From contig JAEBDY010000002.1 in assembly GCA_049997955.1 (NCBI GenBank), forward strand, positions 62,001-126,000: a stretch of 64,000 nt of DNA. The letters run 5' to 3'. The translations under genes were made by a program, and so were the position numbers. Positions 1-9,090 of this stretch are shown one piece after another; the stretch's first letter is position 1, and the number at the start of each line of letters is the position of its first letter. The stretch comes from Umezawaea sp049997955 (GTDB lineage Bacteria; Actinomycetota; Actinomycetes; Mycobacteriales; Pseudonocardiaceae). Under the pieces are notes generated by a model that was not told the DNA's origin, did not search any database, and worked only from the letters and a program-made list of their open reading frames with translations.

Positions 1-2406
1 GCCCTCGGCGACGGCGTTCGCCTCGCCGGTCTTGTCGCGGCGGCGACGGGCGCGGGCCGCCACGTCCGCGTGACCGGCGATGCCCAGCGCTCCCAGCCGG
101 ATGCCTGCGAGCAACCACTCGCCCTCCAGCTGGCGGGTCCAGTCGATGGCGTCCGAGACCCGCTCCACGGCCTGTTCCGGCTTGCCGCGCCACTGCGCCA
201 GCTCGGCGCCGGTGCCGCCGGTGATCAGCGCGATCTGGAGGTCGCGGTGCCAGTCCTTGCGCAGCTCGCCGATCAGGCGCTCGGCCTGCTCGAAGTCGCC
301 TCGGCTGACGGCCACGTGCGTGCCCGCCGCGGCCAGCCTGGCGATGATCGTGCTGGACACGGCCGGACCGGGCGGTTCGGCCGCTTCCGCGCTCTCGTCC
401 CAGCGGCCGAGGTGGAAGAGCGTGAGCGCCAGCAGCACCCGGACCTCCAGCCCGAAGCCGCTCCAGGTCATGCCCTTGTCCCTGGCCCGGTCCGAGGCCA
501 GCTCGAACACCTCCAGGGCTTCGGCCAGCTCGCCGCGGTCGTAGTGGTGCAGGCCGAGGAAGTACCGCGCCCGCAGCTCGGTGTTGACCGCGTCCGCCTC
601 GACCGCGCAGTCGATCGCGCCGTTCAGGTGCTCGCGGGCCGACTCGGTGCGGTTGTCGCTGTCGTCCAGCAGCCCCAACGTGGCCAGCGCGTCCGCCACC
701 GCCCCCGCCGCGTCGGACGCGCGCCCGTCCCGCACGGCCATCTCCGCGCGTTCCCGTGCCAGCGGGAGGTCGCGGGCGTAGCGCAGGCAGGACGCAGACA
801 CCGCCAGCACCCACGCGCGGGACTGGCTCGCGGGCCGGTCCTCCACCAGCCGCCACGCCTGGTCGACGGCCTCGTACATCTCCTTGTCGTGCCCGTCCAT
901 CCCCTGCGACGCCTGCGCGACCCGCCGCCACATCTCGGCGGCCTTCTCGGGGTCCGCCGGGTCGACGACGCGGGTCGCGGACCGGGCGAACGCGAGCGCC
1001 CGCTCGGGCTGCCCGGCCGTGCCCGCCGACCAGGACGCCCGGCTCAGCAGCACCAGCTCGGTCACGTCCGTCGGCCGCTGGTCCTCCGCGACCGCGTCCC
1101 ACAGCTTCAACGCCTGCTCGAAGTGCCGCAGCGCCTCGGCGGGCGCTCCCGTGCGGTGCGCCTCCTGCCCGGCGTCGACGGACGCGGCCAGCGCGCGCGG
1201 CAGGTCGTGGCTCTCCAGGCTGTGGTACGCCAGCCCCGCGGCGAACCCGCGCCCCTCGCGGCCGGTCAGGTAGCGCGCGTACGCGGCGTGCAGCCGGACG
1301 CGTTCGCCGGGCAGCAGGTCGCCGTAGACGGCCTCGCGCAGCAGCGCGTGCCGGAACGCGTAGATCTCGTCGCCCTCGCCGACCAGCAGCACGTGGTGCT
1401 GCACGGCTTCGCGCAGCGCGGCGTCCAGCGCCACGTCGTCCAGGCCCGCGACGGTCCGCAGCCGGTCGTGGCTCACCCGGCGGCCGCCGACGGACGCGAC
1501 GCGCACGACGTGCTGGGTGCCGGGGCCCAACCGCTCGATGCGGGTCAGCAGCACGTCCGCCAGCGCGGACGGCATGCCGCCGCTGGGCAGGCAGCTCGCG
1601 GCGGCGAGCAGCTCCTCGGCGAAGAACGGGTTGCCCTCGGACCGCTCGGCGACCTCGCGGACCACGTCCTCCGGCAGCTCGTCGGCCAGCGCGTCCACGA
1701 ACCGGCGCGACTCCTCGGCCCCGAACGGCGCCAGCTCGACCCGTTCCACGACGGGGAGCCGGAGCAGCTCGGTCAGCAGGGGCCGCAACGGGTGCGCGCG
1801 GTGCAGGTCGTCCGACCGGTAGGTGCCCACGATCAGCAGCCGCTGCGACCGCAGCCGGGACAGCAGGAACGACAGGAGGTAGCGGGTCGACGCGTCGGCC
1901 CAGTGCAGGTCCTCCAGGACCAGCAGCACGGTCCGCCGCTCGGCCAGGTCGCCGAGGAGCCCGTGCACCGCGTCGAACAGCTGCAACTGCCCGACGTCCT
2001 GCTCGGACCGCCGCCCCTGCGGGAACAGGGTCGGCTGGTTGGAGCTCTCCCTCGCGTCGTCGTGCCCCGCGGGCAGCGCCAGCTCGGGCAGCAGCCGCGC
2101 CAGCGCGGGCCGCGCGGTGATGTCGAGCAGCCCCCGGTCCCCGACCTGGCCGAGGATCTCCGCGAACGGCAGGTAGGGGATCCCGATCTCCCCCACGTCG
2201 AGGCAGCGGCCCGTCAGCACCAGGGTGTCCGAGCCGGACGCCAGTTCGTCGACCACCCTGGTCTTGCCGACCCCGGCGTCACCGGCGAGCAGCACCGCCG
2301 ACGCCGCGCCCCCGGCCGCGGAGGCGAGCGAAGCCCGCAGCCGAGCCATTTCCCGACCGCGGGCCACCAGGGGGATGCCGGAACCGAGACGTGCCACGGG
2401 TGGCAT
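1..2406 (-). CDS. LAL/LuxR-type AAA ATPase transcriptional regulator, C-terminus beyond the window
   Basis: Large signal-sensing regulator, inferred to be of the MalT-like LAL class, in which an ATPase and TPR-like repeats control a C-terminal LuxR helix-turn-helix. The ATG at 2406 follows GAGGTG at good spacing, and 802 codons lie inside the window before it runs off the left edge. A Walker A motif GDAGVGKT is at about residues 42-49, a Walker B-like LLVLEDLHWAD follows near residue 150, and an Arg-rich STAND-type ATPase domain runs to about residue 350. The remainder is alpha-helical, Ala/Leu/Arg-rich and repeat-like (AEALRHFEQALKLW). The LuxR domain itself is not visible, so the class rests on the N-terminal part. 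It starts 11 nt after the small gene at 2418-2612 and is probably co-transcribed with it. The target genes cannot be read from the sequence. Confidence 0.8.
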   Translation of the reverse strand, partial: MPPVARLGSGIPLVARGREMARLRASLASAAGGAASAVLLAGDAGVGKTRVVDELASGSDTLVLTGRCLDVGEIGIPYLPFAEILGQVGDRGLLDITARPALARLLPELALPAGHDDARESSNQPTLFPQGRRSEQDVGQLQLFDAVHGLLGDLAERRTVLLVLEDLHWADASTRYLLSFLLSRLRSQRLLIVGTYRSDDLHRAHPLRPLLTELLRLPVVERVELAPFGAEESRRFVDALADELPEDVVREVAERSEGNPFFAEELLAAASCLPSGGMPSALADVLLTRIERLGPGTQHVVRVASVGGRRVSHDRLRTVAGLDDVALDAALREAVQHHVLLVGEGDEIYAFRHALLREAVYGDLLPGERVRLHAAYARYLTGREGRGFAAGLAYHSLESHDLPRALAASVDAGQEAHRTGAPAEALRHFEQALKLWDAVAEDQRPTDVTELVLLSRASWSAGTAGQPERALAFARSATRVVDPADPEKAAEMWRRVAQASQGMDGHDKEMYEAVDQAWRLVEDRPASQSRAWVLAVSASCLRYARDLPLARERAEMAVRDGRASDAAGAVADALATLGLLDDSDNRTESAREHLNGAIDCAVEADAVNTELRARYFLGLHHYDRGELAEALEVFELASDRARDKGMTWSGFGLEVRVLLALTLFHLGRWDESAEAAEPPGPAVSSTIIARLAAAGTHVAVSRGDFEQAERLIGELRKDWHRDLQIALITGGTGAELAQWRGKPEQAVERVSDAIDWTRQLEGEWLLAGIRLGALGIAGHADVAARARRRRDKTGEANAVAEG

Positions 2407-2417
2407 GTTCGCACACC

Positions 2418-2612
2418 TCAGGCGGCGTTGCCCTGGACCTCGCGCTGCCACTGGAGGTCCGGACGGGCCAGTGCCGCCACCCTCGTCCACCAGGACGGCT
2501 TGCGCGGCGACGTCCGCCGCACCACCCGCACGTGCTCCGCGTCGGCCCGGATCGTCCCGTGCCGGTAGTCGATCTCCGCCTTGATCGCTTCGGGCGTCCA
2601 TTCGAGGCTCAT
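2418..2612 (-). CDS. Small conserved-looking protein of unknown function (64 aa)
   Basis: Short basic protein beginning MSLEWTPEAIKAEIDYRHG, with a Trp-containing C-terminal half. I chose the ATG at 2612 because GGGAG lies about 7 nt upstream; the in-frame upstream ATG at 2645 lacks a comparable site. The stop codon overlaps the ribosome binding site of the LAL regulator that starts 11 nt downstream, so the two are probably translationally linked. No transmembrane segment or known motif is visible. The position directly ahead of a LAL regulator suggests a partner or regulatory role, but that is inference. Confidence 0.55.
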   Translation of the reverse strand: MSLEWTPEAIKAEIDYRHGTIRADAEHVRVVRRTSPRKPSWWTRVAALARPDLQWQREVQGNAA

Positions 2613-2729
2613 CTTCACTCCCGGTGTCGTCTTCGTTGGTGACACTGAGAGTCGCCGTAAGGGGTGCCTGTGGGCATCGGAGGTTCACGTGCCTTACGGG
2701 TGCGGGGGCCTTACCCCACCCACGACGAA

Positions 2730-2761
2730 GGGGCGCCTCCGGCCTGAGCCGGAGGCGCCCC
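2730..2761 (-). terminator. Intrinsic terminator-like hairpin after chiA-type gene
   Basis: Perfect 13-bp inverted repeat (2730-2742 pairing with 2749-2761) around a 6-nt loop, 20 nt beyond the chitinase stop codon. As in many actinomycete terminators there is no long T run. Confidence 0.75.
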
Positions 2762-2781
2762 TTCACCTGGTCGTCGGGTGA

Positions 2782-5145
2782 TCAGCAGGCGCCGCTGTCG
2801 CGCCAGACGCCCCACTCGCCGGTGGTGCCGGGCTCCTCGCCCGTCGTCCACCACTGGGCCGTCCACTTGCGGCCCTTCCACGACACCGCGTTCGTGCCGA
2901 GGTAGACCTTCGTCCGCTCCCAGGCCGCCGCGGTGCAGTTCGGCGGAGTGGTCGTGGTGGTCGTCGTCGTGGTGGTGGTCGTGGTCGACGTGGTGGTCGA
3001 CGTCGACGTCGTGGTGCTGGTCGGCGGGTTGCCGACCGCGCCACGCGGGTGGTCCGACGCGATCGCGTACGTCTTGCCGCCGAACGTGAAGCGGAAGTTC
3101 GACGGGGACGTGATCGGCAACTGGTAGTTGATGGTGATGTCGACGCTCGCACCCGGCGCGAGCGACTGCCACGTCGGCATGGTGACCGACACGTGCTGGA
3201 AGTCGCCGCGCAGACCGCCGACGTTGGGGCCGGTGTGCCCCTTGGTGACGACCTGGAGGCCGAAGCCCGACTGGTCGGTCATGCTGCCCGGCGCGCTGGT
3301 GCCGTAGTCGAACTCGATCTTGGCGCCGCCGGGGATGGTGGTGGTCGAGTTGTTGGTGATCTTCAGCTTCGGCGTGATCGGGTAGTTGCTGTCGCCGAGC
3401 GCGAAGCCGCCGACGGTGGCCGAGACGTCGAGGACGTCGGCCGGGGTGGGGGTGGAAGCCTTGAGGTTGCCGTACGGGGCGGCGCCGCTCAGACCCTGGT
3501 TGATCTTGGTGATCAGCGTGTCGCCGATGGTGTACTGCTTCTTCACGGCGTCGTACCGGTAGTCGCCCGCGAGCTCCCAGATCATCACGCCGCCGATGCC
3601 CTTGTCGGCGATGTACTTCGCCTTGGTGGCGACGGACGTCTCGTCCTCAGTGGACAGGAACACCTTCTTGGTGCTGTTCCACAACCACGGGGACACGAGC
3701 GTCGTGTCGTAGTGGCGGGCGTAGGTGCCGCTGATCCGGTCGGTCGGGTCGGTGTCGGGCGTGAGGCCGTACGCCGTCAGGTAGTCCGGCGTGATGCCGT
3801 TCTGCAGGTTCATGGCGTGCCACATGGGGTTCACGCCCGACGGCACCTCGGCGTTGCCCGCGGTGCTGTCGTGCCACAGGTTGTCGATGCCGACCGCGCC
3901 GTTGCCGCACGGGGTCGTGGACCCGACGCTGCCGCCGGTGCCCGTCGGGCACTTCGTCTGGTCCGGGAGTGCCGCCGTGCCGCCGAGTCCGTTGACACCG
4001 CCGGAAACGCCCTGCCAGCCGCGGGTGTAGAACGGCAGGCCCATGTTGATCCGGCCCGCCTGCATGGCGCCGCGGAAGTAGTGGTAGGCCCAGTCGGTGT
4101 TCAGGTAGCCGACGCCCTCGTACTGCGGGGCGGTGTAGACGCCGCCCGCGGCCAGTTCGCCGTCCTTGCCGTCGTCGTAGAGCGCGGCGTTCGGGCCGAC
4201 GAAGTGGTTCCACGAGCCGTGCAGGTCGTAGGTCATGACGTTGAGGAAGTCCAGGTACTTGGTGACCTGGAAGGCCTCCATGCCGCGCAGCAGCCAGCCG
4301 GACGCGGGAACGGCGGCGGTCAGCAGGTAGTGCTTCCCGTCGGCGGCGCCCGCGCGGTCGAGCTTCTCGCGCAGCGTCCTCATGATGTTCTCGTACCCGG
4401 CCCACAGGGTGGCGCGGTTGGCGTTGGCCAGCGCGAAGTCGTCCGGGTTGCCCGCGTTGTTGTTCGACGTCGGGTACTCGTAGTCGATGTCCGCGCCGTT
4501 GAAGCCGTAGGTGCGCAGGAACGTGACGACCGAGTCGGCGAAGGTGTTGATCGCCGCCTGGTTCTGGCCCAGCTTGTAGAAGCCGCCGTTGGCGTCGCGG
4601 GTGCCGTCGGGCTTCAGGAAGCCGCCGGTCTCCGCCCAGCCGCCGACCGAGATCAGCGTCTTCACCTTCGGGTGCTGCTTCTTGTACTTCGTCAGCTGGT
4701 TGAAGTGCCCCTTGTAGGACAGCGACGGGTCCATCTCGGCGCCCGCGACACCGGGCCACTCCATGCCGGTGGAGGCGTTGGTGGCGCTCGTGTCACCAAC
4801 GGAGATCTTGTTCTGGTTGTCGATGTGCGCGAACGCGTAGTTGAGGTGCGTGACCTTGTCCCACGGGATGTCCTTGGGCAGGTACGCGGGCGAACCGTCC
4901 TTGCCGGTGCGCCAGCTGCTGAAGTAGCCGATGACGCGGCGGGAGTGGTTGGCGTCCATCGACTCGCGGCCAGCGGTGTCGTAGACCGAGCAGTAGGGCA
5001 CGTCGACGCCGGGCGTCTTGTAGAGGCCGTCGGGGCGGCAGTCCTCGTTGCCCGCGGCACTGGACGGGGCTGGGTTGGCTACGGCGATCAAGAGTCCGGC
5101 CAGCGTGGCGAGCATCGCCAACACCGGCACCAGCTTTCTGGGCAC
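2782..5145 (-). CDS. Secreted GH18 chitinase with C-terminal chitin-binding module (787 aa)
   Basis: Extracellular endo-type chitinase that hydrolyses beta-1,4-linked N-acetylglucosamine. The GTG at 5145 is preceded by AGGAGGT at 5 nt; it gives a clean signal peptide (residues 1-31, cut near SSAA). The GH18 barrel spans about residues 65-570 and carries the signature NGADIDYEYP, with Glu223 as catalytic acid and Asp221 beside it; the first Asp of the canonical DGxDxDxE is Asn here. SxGG-type substrate motif LISVGGW precedes it. A ChiC-type beta-rich domain (about 575-700) follows, then a Ser/Thr linker of about 30 residues encoded by a GTC/GTG microsatellite, and a C-terminal CBM5/12-like module with WTAQWW and terminal Cys. 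It stands alone behind its own promoter with a DasR-like site upstream. Confidence 0.93.
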   Translation of the reverse strand: MPRKLVPVLAMLATLAGLLIAVANPAPSSAAGNEDCRPDGLYKTPGVDVPYCSVYDTAGRESMDANHSRRVIGYFSSWRTGKDGSPAYLPKDIPWDKVTHLNYAFAHIDNQNKISVGDTSATNASTGMEWPGVAGAEMDPSLSYKGHFNQLTKYKKQHPKVKTLISVGGWAETGGFLKPDGTRDANGGFYKLGQNQAAINTFADSVVTFLRTYGFNGADIDYEYPTSNNNAGNPDDFALANANRATLWAGYENIMRTLREKLDRAGAADGKHYLLTAAVPASGWLLRGMEAFQVTKYLDFLNVMTYDLHGSWNHFVGPNAALYDDGKDGELAAGGVYTAPQYEGVGYLNTDWAYHYFRGAMQAGRINMGLPFYTRGWQGVSGGVNGLGGTAALPDQTKCPTGTGGSVGSTTPCGNGAVGIDNLWHDSTAGNAEVPSGVNPMWHAMNLQNGITPDYLTAYGLTPDTDPTDRISGTYARHYDTTLVSPWLWNSTKKVFLSTEDETSVATKAKYIADKGIGGVMIWELAGDYRYDAVKKQYTIGDTLITKINQGLSGAAPYGNLKASTPTPADVLDVSATVGGFALGDSNYPITPKLKITNNSTTTIPGGAKIEFDYGTSAPGSMTDQSGFGLQVVTKGHTGPNVGGLRGDFQHVSVTMPTWQSLAPGASVDITINYQLPITSPSNFRFTFGGKTYAIASDHPRGAVGNPPTSTTTSTSTTTSTTTTTTTTTTTTTPPNCTAAAWERTKVYLGTNAVSWKGRKWTAQWWTTGEEPGTTGEWGVWRDSGAC

Positions 5146-5232
5146 GGCAAACCTCCTGCACCTGGCGGCGGCCTGGCAGGTGTGTTGAGAGCAGGGATGT
5201 GTGTCACGGCTCACCCGTGACTCGTTGCGCTG

Positions 5233-5262
5233 AACGTAAGGAGATCAGGTGCTCGATGTCAA
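5233..5262 (-). promoter_or_regulatory. Sigma70-type promoter of the chitinase gene
   Basis: On the minus strand TTGACA (5262-5257) and TACGTT (5238-5233) are separated by 18 nt. The predicted start would give a leader of about 80 nt before the GTG at 5145. This is one of the few regions of the window with a full -35 match. Confidence 0.6.
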
Positions 5263-5264
5263 TA

Positions 5265-5274
5265 GGTATAGACC
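5265..5274. promoter_or_regulatory. DasR-responsive element-like operator (dre)
   Basis: The minus strand reads TTGGTCTATACCTAT here. The core GGTCTATACC differs at one base from the GGTCTAGACC core of the dre consensus bound by the GntR-family N-acetylglucosamine regulator DasR in Streptomyces. It lies 2 bp upstream of the -35 box of the chitinase promoter, a place where DasR could control transcription. DasR itself is not in the window. Confidence 0.6.
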
Positions 5275-5279
5275 AATCG

Positions 5280-8183
5280 TCACACCGCGGTCGGCGAGAC
5301 CGCCCGTGTGCGAGCCAGCCGGGCCCGGACCTGGTCGGCCTCCGGCGCGTCCAGATCGGTGAACAACGCCAGCGCCCGCTGCCAGTGGGACACCGCGCCC
5401 GGCACGCCCTGGCGGTCGAACACCGTCGCCAGCTGGTCGTGCGCCAGGGCTTGGTGGTACGGGCTCGCGGCGTCCGTCGCCAGCACCAGCGCCGACCGCG
5501 CGCTCCCCGCCGCCTCCTCGAAGTGGCCCTCCGACAGCAGCGCCACCGACAGGTCCGCGTGGCAGGTCGACTCGCCGCACTGCTCGCCGACCTCGCGGTA
5601 CATCACCAGCGCCGCGCGCAGCCACGGCTGCGCCTCCGCGACCCGGCCGCCTGCCAGGTACAGCAGACCGAGGTTGTGGTGCGCGTTCGCCTCGGTCCAC
5701 CGCGACCCGGCGCTCCGGCTCACCTCGATCGCCTCCCGGTAGTGCGCCTCGGACTCGTCGATCCGGCCGACGTCCTGCAACGTGTCCGCCACCGTCGTGA
5801 GCGCACGCGCCTGCTGGTCCACGTCGCCGCTCGCCCGTGCCACGTCGAGAGCCTCGCCGTGCCGCGTGAGCGCCTCGTCCGGGCGCCGCAACCGGAGCAG
5901 CGCCGTGCCGAGGTTGAACAGCATCACGAACTTGGCGTTCGGCTCGTCCAGTTCCGTCGCCGCGCGCAGCCCGGACTCGGTGATCCGCAGCCAGGTCCCG
6001 TGGTCGGCGCGCAGCCAGAAGTACCGCGACAGGGCGTACGCGAGCTGCCAGGCGTGCACGAGCCAGTCGCGGTCGAAGACCGGGGCCGAGCTGTCCGCGG
6101 CCAGGTCCGCGACGGCCAGCAGGTTCGCCTCCTCGGCCTCCAGCCAGCCGATCGCGTCGGCGGACGACGCCAGCTTCGGCGCGGCGGCGGGCCGGTGCTT
6201 CGGCTCGACCTGGACGCTGCCCCGGCTGATCGGCAGCAGCCCGTCCGCGACGTCGGCGACGTGCAGGTAGTAGTCGAGCATCCGGCCGGTGGCCTCGCGG
6301 CACTCGTCCGGGGCCAGCTCGCCCGCCAACGTCTTGGTGTACACCCGGACCAGGTCGTGCGCGCCGTAGCGGCCGGGCTCGCCGACCGACAGCAGGTTCG
6401 CCGCCGCCAGCGAGTCCAGCGCCCGCTGCGCCTGGCTCGCGTCGACCCGCGCCAGCGCGGCGGCGACCAGCGGCGTGACGTGCGGACCGGGGTGCAGGCC
6501 GACCAGCGCGAGCAGCCGCGCGGCCAGCGGCGGCAGCGCGCGCCGCGAGGCGTCCAGCGCGGCCCGCACGGGGCCCTCACCGTCCTCCAGGCCGAGCGCG
6601 GCGAGCCTGCCGCGCTCGTCGTCCAGCTCCGCCACGAAGTCCGCCACGCGCAGCGTGGGCGACACCGCGAGCCTGGCCGCGGCGATGCGCAGCGCCAGCG
6701 GCAGCCCGTCGCACAGCTCCGCCAGCCTCCGCAGCCCGTCCGCCTCGACGCCCTCGCCGCGACCGGCGACCCGGCCGAGCACCTCCACCGCGGCCTCCGG
6801 GGTGAGCATGTCCAGCTCCACGAGCCTGGCCTCGGCGTGCGCGACCAGCCCGACCAGGCGCCTGCGGCTCGTCACCACGACGCACGACGACGAGCCGGGC
6901 AGCAGCGGAAGCAGCTCCGTCGAGCCGAGCACGTTGTCCAGCATCACGACCATGCGGCGGTCCGCGACGAGCGTGCGGTAGAGCGCCGAGCGCTCCTCGA
7001 CGGTCACCGGCGCCTCGGCGGGCTGCACCCCGAGCGTGCGCAGGAACCGGTTGAGCACCTCGCCCGCGTCCAGCGGGTCCTGGTTCGGGTCGTAGCCGTG
7101 CAGGTCGACGTAGAGCTGCCCGTCCGGGAAGTCGTCGCGGACCCGGTGGGCCCAGTGCAGGGCGAGCGCGGTCTTGCCGACGCCCGCGGGGCCGCTCACG
7201 ACCAGCAGCAGGCCGCCGCCCGGATCGTCGGCGAGCAGCTCGTCCATGCGGCGCAGCTCGGCCTCGCGGCCGATGAGCGACGCGGGGGCCCGCGGCAGTT
7301 GGGCGGGCACGGCGCCGCCGACCGGCGCGACGGGCGTCGGCGGGGCAACCGGGGCCGCCGCACGGCCGGGCTCGGGGTCGTCGCCCGCGAGCACGGCCAT
7401 CTGGACGCGCCGCAGCTCCGGTCCGGGTTCCACGCCGAGTTCGTCGATCAGCACGCGTCGGGCCTCGCGGTAGACGGCCAGCGCCTCGGCCTGGCGGTCC
7501 GCCTGGCACAGCGCGCGCATCAGCAGCCCGTGCGCGCGTTCCCGCAGCGGCTGGTCGCCGACCAGCGCGGTCAGCTGGCCGACCAGGTCCGCGCCCTGGC
7601 CGAGGGCGAGCCGCAGCTCGGCCCGCTCCTCCAGCACGGCGAACCGGCGTTCCACCAGCCTGCCGCGCTCGACCTCGGCGAACAGCCCGGCGATGCCGCC
7701 GAGCGGCTCGGCCCGCCACAGCGCGAGCCCGTCCTCCAGCAGCCGGGCGGCGCCCGCGAGGTCGCCCGCGGCCCGAAGCCTGCCCGCTTCCGCCGCACCC
7801 GACTCGAACGCGTCCAGGTCCAGCGCGCCGCGCTCGACCCGCAGCAGGTAGCCGTCGCCGACCGACGTCAGCAGCTCGGCGGGCGCGCGCCGGGCGCGAG
7901 TGGGTTCCAACGCGCGGCGCAATCCGGCCACGTAGGTCTGCACGAGGTTCACCGCGCTCGTCGGCGCGGCGTCACCCCACACGGCCGTGATGATGTGGTC
8001 GCGGCTCACCGGGATGTTGCGGTTGAGCAGCAGCACGGCGAGGACGGCACGCTGCTTGGCCGCACCGAGGTCGACCTCGCGACCGGTGCGGATCACCCGC
8101 AGCAGGCCGAGTACCTCGAACCGGAGGGACTCGGGGTTGTCGTGCTCCACCGACGTGTCCTTTGCCGAAGTGCTGTGCCCCAC
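5280..8183 (-). CDS. SARP-family regulator with BTAD, NB-ARC and TPR domains (AfsR/DnrI type, 967 aa)
   Basis: Pathway-type transcriptional activator of the Streptomyces antibiotic regulatory protein class. An OmpR-like winged helix is at about residues 20-115 (LGAAKQRAVLAVLLLN), a bacterial transcriptional activator domain at about 120-265 ending LGVEPGPELRRVQ, and an NB-ARC ATPase starts at about 305 with Walker A GPAGVGKT (331-338) and a later Walker B-like VVMLDNVLG. TPR repeats (for example AHHNLGLLYLAGG, ALTTVADTLQDVG) fill the last 300 residues. This is the full AfsR-like architecture. No biosynthetic cluster adjoins it, so it may act at a distance. The stop is immediately next to the dre-like site of the chitinase gene; readthrough from this gene into the chitinase is possible because I see no terminator between them. 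Confidence 0.92.
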   Translation of the reverse strand: MGHSTSAKDTSVEHDNPESLRFEVLGLLRVIRTGREVDLGAAKQRAVLAVLLLNRNIPVSRDHIITAVWGDAAPTSAVNLVQTYVAGLRRALEPTRARRAPAELLTSVGDGYLLRVERGALDLDAFESGAAEAGRLRAAGDLAGAARLLEDGLALWRAEPLGGIAGLFAEVERGRLVERRFAVLEERAELRLALGQGADLVGQLTALVGDQPLRERAHGLLMRALCQADRQAEALAVYREARRVLIDELGVEPGPELRRVQMAVLAGDDPEPGRAAAPVAPPTPVAPVGGAVPAQLPRAPASLIGREAELRRMDELLADDPGGGLLLVVSGPAGVGKTALALHWAHRVRDDFPDGQLYVDLHGYDPNQDPLDAGEVLNRFLRTLGVQPAEAPVTVEERSALYRTLVADRRMVVMLDNVLGSTELLPLLPGSSSCVVVTSRRRLVGLVAHAEARLVELDMLTPEAAVEVLGRVAGRGEGVEADGLRRLAELCDGLPLALRIAAARLAVSPTLRVADFVAELDDERGRLAALGLEDGEGPVRAALDASRRALPPLAARLLALVGLHPGPHVTPLVAAALARVDASQAQRALDSLAAANLLSVGEPGRYGAHDLVRVYTKTLAGELAPDECREATGRMLDYYLHVADVADGLLPISRGSVQVEPKHRPAAAPKLASSADAIGWLEAEEANLLAVADLAADSSAPVFDRDWLVHAWQLAYALSRYFWLRADHGTWLRITESGLRAATELDEPNAKFVMLFNLGTALLRLRRPDEALTRHGEALDVARASGDVDQQARALTTVADTLQDVGRIDESEAHYREAIEVSRSAGSRWTEANAHHNLGLLYLAGGRVAEAQPWLRAALVMYREVGEQCGESTCHADLSVALLSEGHFEEAAGSARSALVLATDAASPYHQALAHDQLATVFDRQGVPGAVSHWQRALALFTDLDAPEADQVRARLARTRAVSPTAV

Positions 8184-8298
8184 GCCCTGAGCCTAGAGAT
8201 CACTTCAGTCCGACTCCAGTCGCGCTGTAGCCGCGTTCTTACGCTTAGCGTGTCCGGCCAACCACACAGGGCGAAACCCGGTGGGGGAGGTTGGACCA

Positions 8299-8324
8299 GA
8301 TGGTGGAACCGAACCTCCACCATC
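8299..8324. other. Inverted repeat in the promoter region of the SARP gene
   Basis: GATGGTGG (8299-8306) and CCACCATC (8317-8324) form a perfect 8-bp stem around a 10-nt loop, 116-141 nt upstream of the SARP start in the otherwise featureless 8184-8410 gap. It could be an operator or a leader hairpin. A tRNA was considered and rejected. Confidence 0.35.
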
Positions 8325-8410
8325 TCCCTGATCGACGTGGGTCGTCCGGCGTGCAAGGGGCATCCAGCCCGCGGCGGCGGAACGCCGGCCGACCCACGTC
8401 CCCATCAGAA

Positions 8411-8444
8411 GAAGAGGGCCACCCGGTAGGGGGTGGCCCTCTTC
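8411..8444 (-). terminator. Terminator hairpin after the DedA gene
   Basis: Perfect 14-bp stem (8411-8424 with 8431-8444), 6-nt loop, starting 8 nt past the DedA stop codon. Confidence 0.75.
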
Positions 8445-8451
8445 GCCCTTT

Positions 8452-9090
8452 TCAGGACACCTCTTCGAGTTCGCGCTCCTGCTTCTCCTTGGTCCGGCGG
8501 CGCAGCGCGTAGACCACGCCTGCGACGGCGACCGCGCCGAACAGGACCCAGCTGACACCGCCGAGCACCGACTCCACGTACTTCGCCGACGCGCCAGCCG
8601 CCGAGCCGATGCCGATGTGCAGCGCGGACCAGCAGATCGCGCCCGCGACCGAGGCAGGCAGGAACCGGCGGTACGGCAGGTTCGAGGCTCCGGCCGACGC
8701 CGGGACCAGCGTCCGCACCACGGGCAGGAACCGCGCGGTGAACACGGCCGTCCCACCTCGCCTGCGGAGCAGGTCGCCCGCCCGGTCCCAGTGCCGCTGC
8801 CCGAGCTTGCGGACGATCCTCGAATCGCGCAGCCTCTCGCCGTAGCGGCGGCCGAGCAGGTACCCGATGCTGTCACCCGCCACGGCGCACACCGAGACCA
8901 CCAGCCACATGACCAGGAACCTCGGCACCGTCGTGACGGTCGTCGACGCGATCAGCAGCGACGTCTCGCCCGGCGCCAGGAAACCCACTCCCAGCGTGCA
9001 CTCGGCCAGCGTCAACGCCCCGGTCACGGCCACCACCGCCGGTTGCGGCAGGCTCGCCAGCCCGGCCAGCGCGTCGGTCACGAATCCCAT
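8452..9090 (-). CDS. DedA/SNARE-associated family membrane protein (212 aa)
   Basis: Integral membrane protein of the DedA (VTT domain) family, thought to act as lipid carrier flippases/transporters for undecaprenyl phosphate or phospholipids. The ATG at 9090 with GGGGGA upstream gives the usual family length. The reentrant-loop signature region (GVGFLAPGETSLLIAS) and the conserved Arg segment G-GTAVFTARFLPVVRTLVPASAG are present, with about five hydrophobic segments and a charged C-terminal tail (RRTKEKQERELEE). The start overlaps the degenerate end of the frameshifted membrane gene upstream, so the two were probably one transcription unit. Confidence 0.85.
   Translation of the reverse strand: MGFVTDALAGLASLPQPAVVAVTGALTLAECTLGVGFLAPGETSLLIASTTVTTVPRFLVMWLVVSVCAVAGDSIGYLLGRRYGERLRDSRIVRKLGQRHWDRAGDLLRRRGGTAVFTARFLPVVRTLVPASAGASNLPYRRFLPASVAGAICWSALHIGIGSAAGASAKYVESVLGGVSWVLFGAVAVAGVVYALRRRTKEKQERELEEVS

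Noticed and set aside
70..2568. 832-codon open frame on the plus strand
   Set aside because: Antisense to the LAL regulator; product is Arg/Pro/Gln-rich low-complexity text produced by high GC third positions.
8290..8330. tRNA-like fold (GGTTCGGTTCC on the minus strand)
   Set aside because: No acceptor stem, anticodon arm or D-loop at the required spacing; only a T-arm-like hairpin.
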